The translations under genes and the position numbers were made by a program. A model generated the notes under the pieces. The model searched no databases, had not been told where the DNA came from, and saw nothing but the letters and a program-made list of their open reading frames with translations. Shown here in pieces: positions 1-10,072 of a DNA stretch of 64,000 nt. This DNA comes from Rhodospirillales bacterium (GTDB taxonomy: Bacteria; Pseudomonadota; Alphaproteobacteria; Rhodospirillales; Defluviicoccaceae). Numbering within the stretch: position 1 is the stretch's first letter; every line of letters begins with the position of its first letter. Location: assembly GCA_016712595.1 (NCBI GenBank), contig JADJQT010000001.1:597501-661500 (forward strand). The letters are read 5' to 3'.

Positions 1-716
<716 letters not shown>

Positions 717-775
717 AAAGCCCAACAATCCCCATACGCCAATACACACACAACACACAATACGCCGGCTGCGAA

Positions 776-893
776 GACCGGGTGGCTATGGCGAGGGTGA
801 ACCACCCGATCCCATCCCGAACTCGACCGTGAAACCCCTCAGCGCCAATGGTACTGCGTCTTAAGACGTGGGAGAGTAGGTCGCCGCCCGGTC
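776..893 (+). rRNA. rrf: 5S ribosomal RNA
   Basis: A 118-nt 5S rRNA follows the 23S gene after a ~60-nt spacer. The 5' GACCGGG pairs with the 3' CCCGGTC to form helix I, and the internal CCCGATCCCATCCCGAACTCG motif is diagnostic. Ends are set by helix I and may be off by one or two bases. Confidence 0.95.
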
Positions 894-993
894 CTCCCAG
901 CCGGTTACAGCAAATATCCCGTACAAAACCCTCCAAACGCGCCCGAGCCACGCCGGACCAAACCCGGCCCATGGCTCCCGTCCACCCATCCTC

Positions 994-1071
<78 letters not shown>

Positions 1072-1088
1072 AATTCCCACATAATATC

Positions 1089-1119
1089 AAGGCGTTAGTA
1101 ACTTGGCTGACGCCTTTTT
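1089..1119 (+). terminator. Rho-independent terminator of the rRNA operon
   Basis: AAGGCGT (1089-1095) and ACGCCTT (1110-1116) form a 7-bp stem with a 14-nt loop, followed by a T run to 1119. It lies 19 nt after the tRNA and is in the right place to end rRNA/tRNA transcription. Confidence 0.8.
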
Positions 1120-1243
1120 GATGCCCGAAACACCAAAAAGCGCTAGCACAGTTCTAATACACTCTTCCCGGTTTACGCGAAACATGATAATCTGACGCGC
1201 GTACCGCTTGTACGTGGTGTACGTGCGATGGCGAGCTTTGAAC
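1120..1243. other. Intergenic stretch between terminator and IS66
   Basis: No gene is recognised in this stretch. It is the left flank of the IS66 element. The right flank at 3552 carries an integrase relic, so this could be the original upstream region of that integrase, but no protein similarity is visible. Confidence 0.4.
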
Positions 1244-1332
1244 GTACGCATCCGGTGATGGCCGCCTTGTGGTGAGGCGGGATTTTGTGCGGCATTTGGC
1301 TCGGATTTGGAGCTAGCGGCAGCGCAAGATCG

Positions 1333-1794
1333 ATGTCTTATCGTCAGGGTGAGGTACTGGGACGGGTCGAGCGGCGGCGTCGGTTCTCGCTCGGGCAGAA
1401 GCTTGCGGTTCTGGCGGAGGCGTCGGCGCCGGGAGTGGTGATCTCGGCGGTGGCGCGGCGGCATGGGCTGCTGCCGGCACAGGTGTTCAAATGGCGGCGT
1501 CTGGCGGCGCTGGTCGTGATCGACATCCCCGGTGCTTCGGAATTGCCATCGTTCGTCGCCGTCGAGGTCGCGGAAGACGCGGCCGCGAACGAGGTGGCGG
1601 CGACGGAGGCCGTCGCGGCGGGGCCTGCGGGCAGGGCTGCGGGTGTGCCGGCGATGATGCCGCCCGCGAAGCCTGGGCAAGGTCGGTCGGGGGTGATCGA
1701 GATCGAACTCGGCGCGGGTCGCTGTGTCCGCGTGGTTGGCGATTTCGACGCCGAGGCGCTGCGGCGGGTTCTGGACGTGCTGGATCGGCGATGA
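1333..1794 (+). CDS. tnpA: IS66 accessory protein TnpA
   Basis: A 153-residue protein of the IS66 Orf1/TnpA family. The N-terminal half is a helix-turn-helix of the kind seen in other transposase Orf1 proteins (RRRRFSLGQKLAVLAEAS, then a segment ending in QVFKWRR). Its exact role in IS66 transposition is not well defined, but the gene is needed in model elements. The ATG at 1333 fits the family N-terminus (MSYRQGEVLGRV); a longer frame opens upstream but lacks similarity. It overlaps tnpB by 4 nt (ATGA at 1791), normal for this family. It looks intact. Confidence 0.85.
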   Translation: MSYRQGEVLGRVERRRRFSLGQKLAVLAEASAPGVVISAVARRHGLLPAQVFKWRRLAALVVIDIPGASELPSFVAVEVAEDAAANEVAATEAVAAGPAGRAAGVPAMMPPAKPGQGRSGVIEIELGAGRCVRVVGDFDAEALRRVLDVLDRR

Positions 1795-2137
1795 TTGCCG
1801 TTCCGACCGGCGCCCGGGTGTGGCTGGCGACCGGACACACCGACATGCGGCGCGGCTTCGATGGGCTGGCGCTGCAGGTGCAGGAAAGGCTGAAGCAGGA
1901 CCCGCACTGTGGTCATTTGTTCGTCTTCCGCGGAAGACGCGGTGACCTTTGAAGATCCTTTGGCACGACGGCCAGGGCCTGTGCCTGTTCGCCAAACGTC
2001 TCGAACGCGGTCGGTTTCTGTGGCCGTCGGCGGCCGATGGAACGGTGACGATCACGCCGGCGCAGCTCGCGTATCTGCTCGAGGGCATAGACTGGAGGAT
2101 GCCGCGGCGAACTTGGCGTCCGATCGCCGCCGGATGA
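1791..2137 (+). pseudogene. tnpB: IS66 TnpB, frameshifted
   Basis: Starts at ATG 1791 with the family signature MIAVPTGARVWLATGHTDMR and DGLALQVQE. The frame ends at 1952 just after FRGRRGDL. The rest of the protein (KILWHDGQGLCLFAKRLERG...) continues in another frame from ~1949 to 2137. In intact relatives the junction reads GDLIKILWHDGQGL, so one base has been lost near 1943-1947. The function of TnpB in IS66 is accessory. A sequencing error could mimic this, but tnpC next to it is also damaged. Confidence 0.85.
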
Positions 2138-2184
2138 GATAACAGCTTACAAAGGTGCGCGAATCTGATTCAGTTCGGGTCGTG

Positions 2185-3489
2185 ATGACGACGCCCGAGC
2201 CGCTGCCCGCCGACCTCGCCGAAGCGCACGCGATGATCCTCGCCGAGCGCGCAGGCCGGCTCGCTGCCGAGGCCGAGGCGGCGATCGCGAAACAGACGAA
2301 GCGGGTTCTCGACCTGGAACTCGAGCGGCTGAAGCTGGAGATCGCCCGGCTGCGCCGGCAACGGTTCGGCACGTCGTCCGAGCGCAGCGCCCGGCTGGAG
2401 CAGCTGGAGCTGGCGCTGACCGAGCTGCAGGAGACCGTCGCCCAGGCCGACGCCGCGGTCGAACTGCGGGCGGCGGAGCGCAGCCCGACCCCGGCGCGCA
2501 GCGCCGCGACGCCACGCAAGCCGGCACGCCGGCGGTTGCCGGAACACTTGCCGCGCACCCGCGTCGTGTATCCCGCGCCGGCGACGTGTCCCCTGCAGCC
2601 GCTGACCGCGGCGATCGAGGCGCATGTCCGCGCCGCCGCCCGCATCCACGCCGACGAGACGCCGGTGCCGGTGCTGGCGAAGGGCAAGACGAAGGAAGGC
2701 CGGCTGTGGACCGTCGTCCGCGACGACCGGCCGTTCGGCGGTCCCCACCTGGACGGAACAGGCCCGCCGGCCGCCGTCTTCTTTTATTCGCCCGACCGCA
2801 GCGGCGTGCACGCCGAACGCTTCCTCGCGGGCTGGACCGGTATCATGCAGGCGGACGCCTTCTCCGGCTTCGGCCGGCTGTACAAGACCGATCGCCGGCC
2901 TGGCCCGATCACCGAGGCCGGCTGTTGGGCACATGGCCGCCGCGGCTTCTTTGAGCTGGCGGAGCTGCAGCAGGGGCCGATCGCCATCGAGGCGGTCAAG
3001 CGGATCGACGCGCTGTTCGCGATCGAGCGCGAGATCAACGGCGCCTCGGCCGAGCAGCGCGTGGCCGCGCGCGGCGAGCGATCCCGCCCGCTGATCCTCG
3101 ACCTCGAAGCCTGGCTGCGCGACCAGTACGCGAGGCTGTCGGCGAAGTCGAAGACCGCCAAAGCCATCGACTACCTGCTGAAGCGCTGGACCGCCTTCAC
3201 CCGCTTCCTCGACGACGGCAGGGTTTGCCTCTCGAACAACGCCGCGGAACGCGCGTTGCGTGGCATCGCCGTCGGCAGACGGAATTGGACCTTCGCCGGC
3301 TCGGACGAAGGCGGTCGTCGCGCGGCGGCGATGTACACCCTGATCGAGACGGCGAAGTTGAACGGCATCGATCCCCGCGCCTGGTTGGCCTCCGTCCTCG
3401 CCCGCCTTCCCGGCCACCCCACCAGCCGCATCCACGAGCTGCTGCCCTGGAACTGGCAGGCACCAGAGCCAATCAGCACCGCCGCATAG
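2185..3489 (+). pseudogene. tnpC: IS66 transposase TnpC with internal deletion
   Basis: A 434-codon open frame for the DDE transposase of IS66. The N-terminal coiled coil (about residues 10-90, ending RQRFGTSSERS) is present, as are the catalytic-domain blocks RIHADETPVPVL, GIMQADAFSGFGRLY and the C-terminal CLSNNAAERALRGIAVGR. Family members are normally over 500 residues. Between TCP and LQPLTAAIEAH (near residue 133, nt 2590) about 100 residues are missing, including the zinc-binding CxxC region. The deletion keeps the frame. Start chosen at ATG 2185; the frame is open from 2155. Confidence 0.85.
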
Positions 3490-3551
3490 CCGCTCACAAC
3501 TGCGCCGGTCCGGCAACCCACTCCAGCCGCGGCCCTCGCCGGATGGGTACG

Positions 3552-3988
3552 GACGGGATTGAGGAAAGCCCGTTCAAGCCGGAGACGATTCCCTGGCTGA
3601 TTCGCCTCTATCGAGCGGACGAACGCTACCAACGTTTGGCGGCCTCGACCCGCCGTGGCTACGACCAGTGCCTCGGCGTCATTGAGAACTGGTCCGCTCG
3701 GGCCGGGCATCCTCCGGTGAAAAGTCGTCGCCGGACAATCGTTCGGGCCTTTTACCGCTCCATGGCTGACCCCCCCGCCCAGGCCAACGCTGTCATGCGG
3801 GTCCTGCGGGTTCTCCTGAACTCGCCGTGGACGAAGGGTTCCTCGACGAAAATCCGGCGAAGAAGCCGGGCATGAGATCGCGTCCGCCACGCCAGGGGAT
3901 CTGGAGCAACGCGCAGATCGCGGCGTTCGTCGCCGCGGCACGCAAGGCGGAGCGCCCGTCGATGGCGCTAGCGGTGCTGCTGGGAGCC
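3552..3988 (+). pseudogene. Tyrosine recombinase (phage-type integrase), N-terminal relic
   Basis: The reading frame through GIEESPFKPETIPWLIRLYR and LAASTRRGYDQCLGVIENW to MADPPAQANAVMRVLRVLL matches the SAM-like core-binding domain of alphaproteobacterial integrases. After LRVLL, near 3815, the similarity jumps frame (LAVDEGFLDENPAKKPGMRSR, then NAQIAAFVAAARKAERPS), showing a frameshift. It then ends at the IS630 insertion (TA at 3989-3990). The catalytic RHRY domain is absent. Its place after tRNA-fMet suggests the remains of an island, but no att repeat was found. Confidence 0.7.
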
Positions 3989-5043
3989 TAAGCAGCGATT
4001 CGTAGGTTTGCACACGTTTTGGATTGGCGTTCGTTGTTGAGGTCAGTGACGGCAGCATGGATGGCGCGGTCGAGATGGTCGAGGTCTCGGAAGGTCTGAT
4101 GGGCGAGGAAATGCCGCTTCAGGTCACGCCAAGCATGTTCGATGTCGTTCAACTCGGGGGCGTACCTCGGCAGCCATTCGACGCACAGCCATGGCCGCGC
4201 GGCGAGGGCGGCACGCGACGCCTTGCTGGTATGAATGGGACCGTTGTCGATGACGAGCACGACCGGCTTCGTCGGTCGGCCGGGGCGCGGGCCATGGAGC
4301 TCGTCGAGCCGCGTCAGCAGAGCGATGAAATCGCTGCTTCGCTTGCTCCGGCTGGTCTCGACGACCAGCGTGCCGGCCGCGAAGTCGAGCGCGCCGATCA
4401 TCGCCACCTTGCGCGCCTGGCCGGGCGCTGCGACGCGCAGGTCGGCGCCGCGCCCGGCCCACACATGCGCGAGATAAGGATGGGTGAGCGCCTCGGACTC
4501 GTCTTCGAACAGCAGCACGAGGTCGCCGGCCTGGGCCTGCTGCTTCAGCAGACGAAGCCGCAGGCCGGAGCGATCGACGGCCTGGGCGTCCTGCCGCCCC
4601 TTCAGCGTGTGCCGGGGTCGCCGCCAGCGAAAGCCCCTTTTGCGCATCACCACGCTCAGCCGCGACTTGGAAATCCGCTCGCCGGTGCGCCGCTCGATCT
4701 CGTTCTGCAACCGCGGCAGCGTCCAGTTCCGCCGATCGGCAACCTCGTCCGTCAGCACTGCCGAGACCACCGCCAGCGCCGCCCGCGCCTTCACCGGCTC
4801 CGGCCCCGGTGCCTTGCGGGCGCGCAGGCCCGCCACCCCCTCGCGACCGAACGTCCAGCGCCAATGGCGCACGCTGTTCGGCTCGACCGAAAACGCTTCG
4901 GCAATCCGAGCGCTCGACCAACCCTGCAGCGACAACAAAATCGACCGCGCCCGATCCGCTTACGCCCGATCCGGCGAACCGGCCAGCGCACGCAACTCCT
5001 CGCACTGCTCCGCCGTCGCCACTACCCGAGGACGACCCGCCAT
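3988..5043 (-). pseudogene. IS630-family transposase with in-frame stop
   Basis: Reading from ATG 5043 the protein begins MAGRPRVVATAEQCEELRAL, reaches GSPDRA, hits TAA at 4958-4960, then continues in the same frame as ADRARSILLSLQGWSSARIAEAF. The stop sits where relatives have a Glu codon, so it is most simply a GAA-to-TAA change. Downstream are the helix-turn-helix/winged-helix part and the DDE domain: LVLLFEDESEAL, VVLVIDNGPIHTS, and PRYAPELNDIEHAWRDLK with the last acidic residue. A restart at ATG 4938 could give a 316-residue protein lacking part of the DNA-binding domain. Confidence 0.85.
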
Positions 5044-5113
5044 GACAACACCAAAATCCAGTGATCCCTCCACCAGAGCCTGCCATATGTGGATCGCCCA
5101 AGGGAATCCTGCT
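3991..5113 (-). mobile_element. IS630-family insertion sequence
   Basis: The element is flanked by TA dinucleotides (3989-3990 and 5114-5115), the duplication expected for IS630/Tc1-mariner elements. Its termini are short imperfect inverted repeats: AGCAGCGATTCGTAGG on the left and, reading inwards, AGCAGGATTCCCTTGG on the right. One transposase gene occupies it on the minus strand. It interrupts the integrase relic: a scrap resembling an integrase (RRRCPLALQC in one frame) continues after 5115. Confidence 0.8.
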
Positions 5114-5174
5114 TAGATTCGACGCAGATGCCCCTTGGCGTTACAGTGTCCCAAAGAGAAGGGGACTGAGACTG

Positions 5175-6683
5175 ATGAGGAAGTTACCAACCTTGATCGC
5201 GCTGACACTAATCGCCGGCGGTGCGATCGGGGCATCGGCGGCAGCCGAAACCTACAAGATGACGACGCCTATCGCACCGGGCATCGCAACCCCGGACGAC
5301 GTCGAGACCTCCATCGGCACGCTGAGACTGCAAGATGGCGTTCCCTCGGCTGAGACCGCCCAAGCGATCTACGACCATCTCGACCGGTCGCGGGCGCTTC
5401 AGGCTTATCTTCTCGGTATTCCAATCGTCAACCAGATGGCCATGCGCAACGCTTTGCTCGAGTACGGTCCGGACAATACGACCGACGTCATGTGGGAGAA
5501 CCTCGTCGATTCCAAGACCGTCGAGCTGACGGCCAACGACAACACGGTCTACAGCTTCATCTGGATCGATACGCGCAAAGGGCCGTTGGTTGTCGAAATT
5601 CCGCCCAAGGTGCTCGGGACTATCGACGACGTGTGGTACCGCTGGGTGGCCGATATCGGCATCACCGGCGCCGATCGCGGCGAGGGCGGCAAGTACCTGA
5701 TCCTGCCACCCGGCTATGAGGGCGAGGTGCCGGGCGATTATTTCGTAGTGCGGCCGAGCACCTACGGCAACTGGATGCCGTTCCGCTCATTCCTGGTGGA
5801 CGGCTCGCCCAAGCCCGGCGTTGACCTCGTCAAGAAGTCCCTAAAGATTTATCCGCTCGGCGACGCTGCCCATCCGCAGCCCATCAAGTACGTCAATCTC
5901 TCCGGCATTCCGTCGAACTTCGTCGCGCCGGCGGACTATTCCTTTTGGGGGCTGCTGAACGAAGCGATCCAGGAAGAGCCGCCGGAAGGGTCCGACCCGA
6001 CGACGCTCGGCCTGTTCGCGTCCATCGGCATCGAGAAGGGCAAGGACTTCGCTCCAGACGAGCGGATGAAGACTATCCTCACCGACGCCGGAAAAATCGG
6101 CGCCGTCGCCGCCCGCGCCATTGGCTACAAGCTCCGCGACAAGGACGGCTACATTTACCCGGACAGCTATTGGCGCAAACCGTTCTTCGGCGGTTACAAG
6201 TTTGAGGTATCGCCGGGGGTGAGCAATCTTGATGGCGCGATCTTCTTCTATTTCCTCGCCACCGGCGTGACGCCGGCGATGGCCGAGAAGATGGTCGGCG
6301 AAGGATCGCAGTATCCGTGGGCCGCTCTCGATGCGCACGGTCATCCGTTTGAGGGGGGCAAGACGTACAAGCTGCATCTGCCGCCAAACATCCCGGCGAA
6401 GGACTTCTGGTCGGTCATCGTCTACGACACACAGACGCGCTCGATGCTTCAGACGGACCAGCAGTTTCCAAGCGTGAGTAGCCAGGACAGAGACGTCAAA
6501 GTCAATGCCGACGGGTCGGTCGACGTGGTGTTTGGCCCGAAGGCGCCGCAGGGCATGGAACACAACTGGGTGCAGACCATTCCGGGCAAGGGCTGGTTCA
6601 TGATCCTACGGCTCTACGGCCCGCTCGAACCCTGGTTCGACCAGACTTGGCGACCCGGCGAAATCGAGCCTGTCTCGAACTGA
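5175..6683 (+). CDS. Exported DUF1254/DUF1214 domain protein
   Basis: A 502-residue protein with an N-terminal signal peptide (MRKLPTLIALTLIAGGAIGASA, cleavage likely near AAAE). It is followed by a DUF1254 domain (about residues 60-190) and a C-terminal DUF1214 domain (about 370-490, with FWSVIVYDTQTRSML and NWVQTIPGKGWFMILRLYGP). The biochemical role of this family is unknown; a periplasmic location is expected. Start chosen at ATG 5175 because of the signal peptide and an AGGGG ribosome-binding sequence about 10 nt upstream; a frame open from 5061 runs back into the IS630 end. It stands alone between IS remnants and appears intact. Confidence 0.85.
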   Translation: MRKLPTLIALTLIAGGAIGASAAAETYKMTTPIAPGIATPDDVETSIGTLRLQDGVPSAETAQAIYDHLDRSRALQAYLLGIPIVNQMAMRNALLEYGPDNTTDVMWENLVDSKTVELTANDNTVYSFIWIDTRKGPLVVEIPPKVLGTIDDVWYRWVADIGITGADRGEGGKYLILPPGYEGEVPGDYFVVRPSTYGNWMPFRSFLVDGSPKPGVDLVKKSLKIYPLGDAAHPQPIKYVNLSGIPSNFVAPADYSFWGLLNEAIQEEPPEGSDPTTLGLFASIGIEKGKDFAPDERMKTILTDAGKIGAVAARAIGYKLRDKDGYIYPDSYWRKPFFGGYKFEVSPGVSNLDGAIFFYFLATGVTPAMAEKMVGEGSQYPWAALDAHGHPFEGGKTYKLHLPPNIPAKDFWSVIVYDTQTRSMLQTDQQFPSVSSQDRDVKVNADGSVDVVFGPKAPQGMEHNWVQTIPGKGWFMILRLYGPLEPWFDQTWRPGEIEPVSN

Positions 6684-7056
6684 GGGGCGGACCGACCCGC
6701 GTCAAGCACGGCGGATTACAACAGGGGTTGCAAGGTGACGCTCCGGCACGGGCGTGGGGCGTCTGGGTTCATGCCATGCGATGTCGGCTCCAGGCTATCA
6801 GCGTCGCTCGAGAGCTTCGCCGCGATGGACGCTCACGAAGGCAAAGCGCTCGCGGCTGACTGAACTCTTGCGTCTCCAAATGGCGACCCGCGTCATCTAA
6901 AAAAACAACAATAGCATCGAGCGGGTGCGGCCCATGGGGCAGGGCGGTGGCGGCCGATCAATGGAAGCAGACGCAAGCCATTCTCATCGCAGCGCTGAGC
7001 GTTCTCGCGAACCGCGGCAAACCTGCGCGCGTTTCTGCGCACAACATATTGAGCTA

Positions 7057-7085
7057 TTGACACGAGAGCTCTCAACATGTATGCT
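7057..7085 (+). promoter_or_regulatory. Sigma70-type promoter with palindrome in the spacer
   Basis: TTGACA at 7057-7062 and TATGCT at 7080-7085 are separated by exactly 17 nt. The spacer contains the perfect 10-bp palindrome GAGAGCTCTC (7064-7073), the size and place of a repressor site. No intact gene follows within 350 bp, so the promoter looks orphaned. Its activity is inferred only. Confidence 0.45.
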
Positions 7086-7310
7086 GCTCTCATGATGTGA
7101 ATTGATGCTGAAGCCGCCCGCCGGCAGGGTGCTTCGGAGCGAGAGGCCAGAGCGCGATAGGGCGAACCAGACGGTTCCTTCCCGGAACGCAACCTATGCT
7201 GGTGGGCGTGGCCCGGAAGTTCGATAGCGTCAGCCCCGAAATCGGGGAAGCCACCTGAGCCAGAAGCCACCCTCTCTTCTACAATAATCTCATAAAATCA
7301 GCGCACAAGC

Positions 7311-7375
7311 TGGACTCCGCGCTGGCCTCCAGGTGGATTTCGGAGTCCACTTTGGATCCAAAATAGGTGGATCCA
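7311..7375. repeat. Nested inverted repeats
   Basis: TGGACTCCG at 7311-7319 is inverted as CGGAGTCCA at 7341-7349 (9 bp perfect, 21-nt loop). The palindrome TGGATCCA then occurs twice, at 7353-7360 and 7368-7375. No T run follows, so this is not an obvious terminator. It may be the end of a lost mobile element. Confidence 0.5.
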
Positions 7376-7434
7376 GCGCCGGCATCCAGCCACGAAACCG
7401 GCCTTTCGCCGTTTTCCCTTCAAGGACATGGCCC

Positions 7435-7528
7435 TTGACCTCGTTGCCTTTCCTGCCCGAGCAGATCGAGCAGTGGCCCGTCGCGCGGCTGCGGCCGTAC
7501 GCGAAGAACGCGCGCACCCACTCTGACG
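7435..7528 (+). pseudogene. DNA methyltransferase/ParB-like protein, N-terminal fragment
   Basis: The frame TSLPFLPEQIEQWPVARLRP followed by YAKNARTHSD matches the start of ParB/Srx-domain proteins, in phages and prophages often fused to a site-specific DNA methyltransferase. A TTG start at 7435 with AAGGA at 7422-7426 is plausible. The frame breaks off at the left end of the IS21 element near 7529. Only about 31 codons remain. The continuation is not found on the other side of the IS, so the rest was lost. The exact family is inferred from a short stretch. Confidence 0.5.
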
Positions 7529-7641
7529 TGTGTAGGGCGGTGACAAAGTAGGCCACGTAGCGGCGGCGGTTGGTGCTGCCGCGGCGGAGCAAAATCCGGC
7601 CAGTGGTTAGGCTGTCTCCTTTGCCAGGGGGGCGGCCGGGG

Positions 7642-9141
7642 ATGTTTGCCGTGGAAGTCTACGCCGCCGTTCGGCATTTTGTTTTCATCGAGGGTAACAG
7701 CCGGCGCGAGGCGGCCCGGGTGTTTGGGCTGAGCCGTGAGACGGTTTCGAAGATGTACCGGTTCTCGTAGCCGCCCGGCTACATGCGAACGAAGCCGGTG
7801 AAGAAGCCGAAGCTTGGAACGCTGCTGCCGGCGATCGACGCCATTTTGGAGGCCGACAGGACGGCGCCTTCGAAGCAGCGGCATTCTGCCAAGCGGATTT
7901 TCGAGCGCCTGCGCGACGAGCACGGCTATGCCGGCGGTCTGACGGTGGTGAGGGACTACGTCCGGGTTGCTCGGGGGCGATTGCGGGAGACCTTCGTGCC
8001 GCTGGCCCATCCCCCCGGGCAGGCGCAGGTCGACTTCGGCGAGGCGATCGGCGTGATCGGCGGCGTCCGGCAGAAGATCCACTTCTTCTGCATGGACGTG
8101 CCGCAGTCGGACGCGCCGTTCGTGAGGGCCTACCCGGCGGAGACGACGGAAGCGTTTCTCGACGGGCATGTGTCGGCGTTCGCCTTCTTTGGCGGCGTGC
8201 CGTTGTCGGTGCTGTACGACAACACGACGCTCGCGGTGGCGAAGATCTGCGGCGACGGCAGGCGCGAGCGGACCCGGGCCTTCACCGAGCTTCAGAGCCA
8301 CTACCTGTTCCGCGACCGCTTTGGCCGTCCCGGCAAGGGCAACGACAAGGGCAAGGTCGAGGGGCTGGTGAAGTATGCCCGATCGAACTTCATGACGCCG
8401 ATCCCCCAAGCGGCAAGCTTCGACGATCTCAATGCCATGCTGGAAGAGCGCTGCCAGCGCCGACGAGGCGAACGCGCCGGTCGCCACGGCGAGACCATTG
8501 GCGAGCGTCTCGTCGCCGACCTCGAAGCCTTCCGGGATCTGCCCGCCGTGCCGCTGGAGGCGTGCGAGAAGCGGGGGGCGCGGGTCTCGTCGACCGCCCT
8601 GGTCCGCTACCGCGGCAACGACTACTCGGTGCCGACGGCATACGGCTTCCGGGATGTTGTGGTGAAGGGCTTCGTCGACGCGGTGGTGATCCTGTGCGCA
8701 GGCGAGCAGATCGCCCGACATCGCCGCGCCTACGGCACCGGGACCTTCGTGTTCGAGCCGCTGCACTACCTCGCGCTGATCGAGACGAAGCCGAATGCCC
8801 TCGACCAGGCGGCGGCGCTGAAAGACTGGGATCTGCCGGAGGCGTTCCAGCACCTGCGCCATCTTCTTGAGGTGCGCATGGGCAACCGCGGCAGGCGGGA
8901 GTTCATCCAGGTCCTGCGGCTGATGGAGGCGATCCCGATGGAGATGGTGGCGAGCGCGGTCAGCGAAGCGATCCGGCTCGGCGCCATCGGCTTTGATGCG
9001 GTCAAGCAGATCGCGCTGGCACGCGTCGAGCGGCGACCGGCCCGGCTCGACCTGACGGCCTATCCACATCTGCCGAAAACGGACGTCAGGATGACGGTGG
9101 CGGCCGACTACGCCGTTCTCGTTCCCGGGACAACGGCATGA
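7642..9141 (+). pseudogene. istA: IS21 transposase IstA, interrupted by an amber codon
   Basis: The protein starts MFAVEVYAAVRHFVFIEGNS with an IstA-type helix-turn-helix (REAARVFGLSRETVSKMYRF). TAG occurs at 7768-7770, then the same frame continues PPGYMRTKPVKKPKLGTLLP to 9141. Relatives read through this point without a stop. The DDE domain is otherwise complete: QVDFGEAIGV, VLYDNTTLAV and NDKGKVEGLVKYARSNFM with the catalytic Glu, about 499 codons in all. A restart at 7783 would give a 452-residue protein lacking the DNA-binding N-terminus. Confidence 0.85.
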
Positions 9142-10014
9142 CCGGCAAGGCGGGCGCCGATGCGATGCCGGCGGGAACGACGAGCGGCACCCCGCAAGTT
9201 CTGCTCGCTCATCATCTCAAGCAGTTGAAGCTGCCGACCATTCTGCGGGAATATGACAAGGTCGCGCGCGAATGCGCCGGCGACGGCGTCGATCATCCCC
9301 GCTACCTGCTGCGCCTGGTGGAGCTGGAGCTGATCGACCGGGAACGCCGAATGGTCGAGCGGCGGATCAAGGCGGCACGCTTCCCGGCGGTCAAAAGCCT
9401 CGACACCTTCGACTTCACCGCCACCGAGCCTCAACAAGATGCTGGTGCTCGAGCTCGCTCGATGTGAGTTCGTCCTGCGCCGCGAGAACGTCATCGCGCT
9501 CGGCAATTCCGGCACCGGCAAGACGCATGCAGCCCTGGCTCTCGGTCTTGCCGCCTGCCAGAAGGGGTTCAGCGTCGCCTTCACCACCGCGGCCGCCCTC
9601 GTGCATCAGCTGATGGAAGCGCGCGACGAACGACGACTCCTGAAGCTGCAGCGTGATCTACAGGCGGTGAAGCTCCTGATCATCGACGAACTCGGTTACG
9701 TGCCGCTGTCCCCGACCGGGGCGGAACTTTTGTTCGAGGTGTTCTCCCAGCGCTACGAGCGCGGCTCGACCCTCGTCACCTCCAATCTGCCGTTCGAGGA
9801 CTGGACCTCGGTGCTGGGATCGGAACGGCTCACCGGCGCGCTGCTCGACCGGCTGACCCACCACGTCCATATCCTCACCATGAACGGCGACAGCTACCGC
9901 CTGAAGCAATCCGCCGGACGCCGTCGTCCCTCCACCCCGGCTGATCGGGCGGAGCAAAACCAGACCACCGTCGAGACCGTCGATCCCGAGACCGGCGAAA
10001 TCAGCAAACCCTGA
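9138..10014 (+). pseudogene. istB: IS21 helper ATPase IstB, frameshifted
   Basis: IstB is the AAA+ helper of IS21 transposition. The first frame (9138-9467) carries LLAHHLKQLKLPTILREYDK and DHPRYLLRLVELELIDRE. It shifts near 9425, after SLDTFDFTA, where about two bases are missing compared with the family sequence. The second frame (open to 10014) has Walker A GNSGTGKTHAALALGLAA, Walker B LLIIDELGYVPLS and the sensor region TLVTSNLPFEDW. An internal ATG at 9439 could express a protein starting just before Walker A. Confidence 0.85.
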
Positions 10015-10032
10015 GCCTCGAGGCAAAGCCGA

Positions 10033-10072
10033 CGACATGGCAAGGGGCCCGATCGGGCCCCTTGCCATGTCG
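10033..10072. terminator. 40-bp perfect palindrome after istB
   Basis: Twenty bases at 10033-10052 (CGACATGGCAAGGGGCCCGA) are followed without a gap by their exact reverse complement at 10053-10072. It lies 18 nt after the istB stop and could act as a two-way transcription terminator protecting or ending the IS21 operon, though there is no T run. As DNA it could extrude a cruciform. The repeat is seen directly; the role is inferred. Confidence 0.6.

Larger units (their letters stand above)
1244..3550 (+). mobile_element. IS66-family insertion sequence, decayed
   Basis: The element encodes the IS66 trio tnpA-tnpB-tnpC. Ends are proposed from an imperfect inverted repeat: GTACGCATCCGGTGATGGCC at 1244-1263 matches the reverse complement of the sequence ending at 3550 (GTACCCATCCGGCGAGGGCC), 17 of 20 identical. 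No 8-bp target duplication is visible beside these ends, so either the ends are slightly misplaced or a rearrangement removed one flank. The tnpB frameshift and the internal tnpC deletion make it non-autonomous. Confidence 0.75.
6684..7434. other. 750-bp region without a recognisable gene
   Basis: No credible coding sequence was found on either strand; the short open frames lack family signatures. The region holds a well-spaced promoter-like sequence at 7057-7085 and inverted repeats at 7311-7375 (listed separately). It separates the DUF1254 gene from the methyltransferase fragment. Confidence 0.5.

Noticed and set aside
2170..3516. Minus-strand open frame of 448 codons opposite tnpC
   Set aside because: Antisense shadow of the IS66 transposase; Arg/Gly/Gln-rich with no family signature.
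4024..5064. Plus-strand open frame of 346 codons across IS630
   Set aside because: Antisense to the transposase, whose DDE motifs are clear on the minus strand.
7420..9069. Long minus-strand open frame (549 codons) opposite istA
   Set aside because: It mirrors the GC-rich istA gene, has no motif and no start signal; the plus strand carries all IstA signatures.
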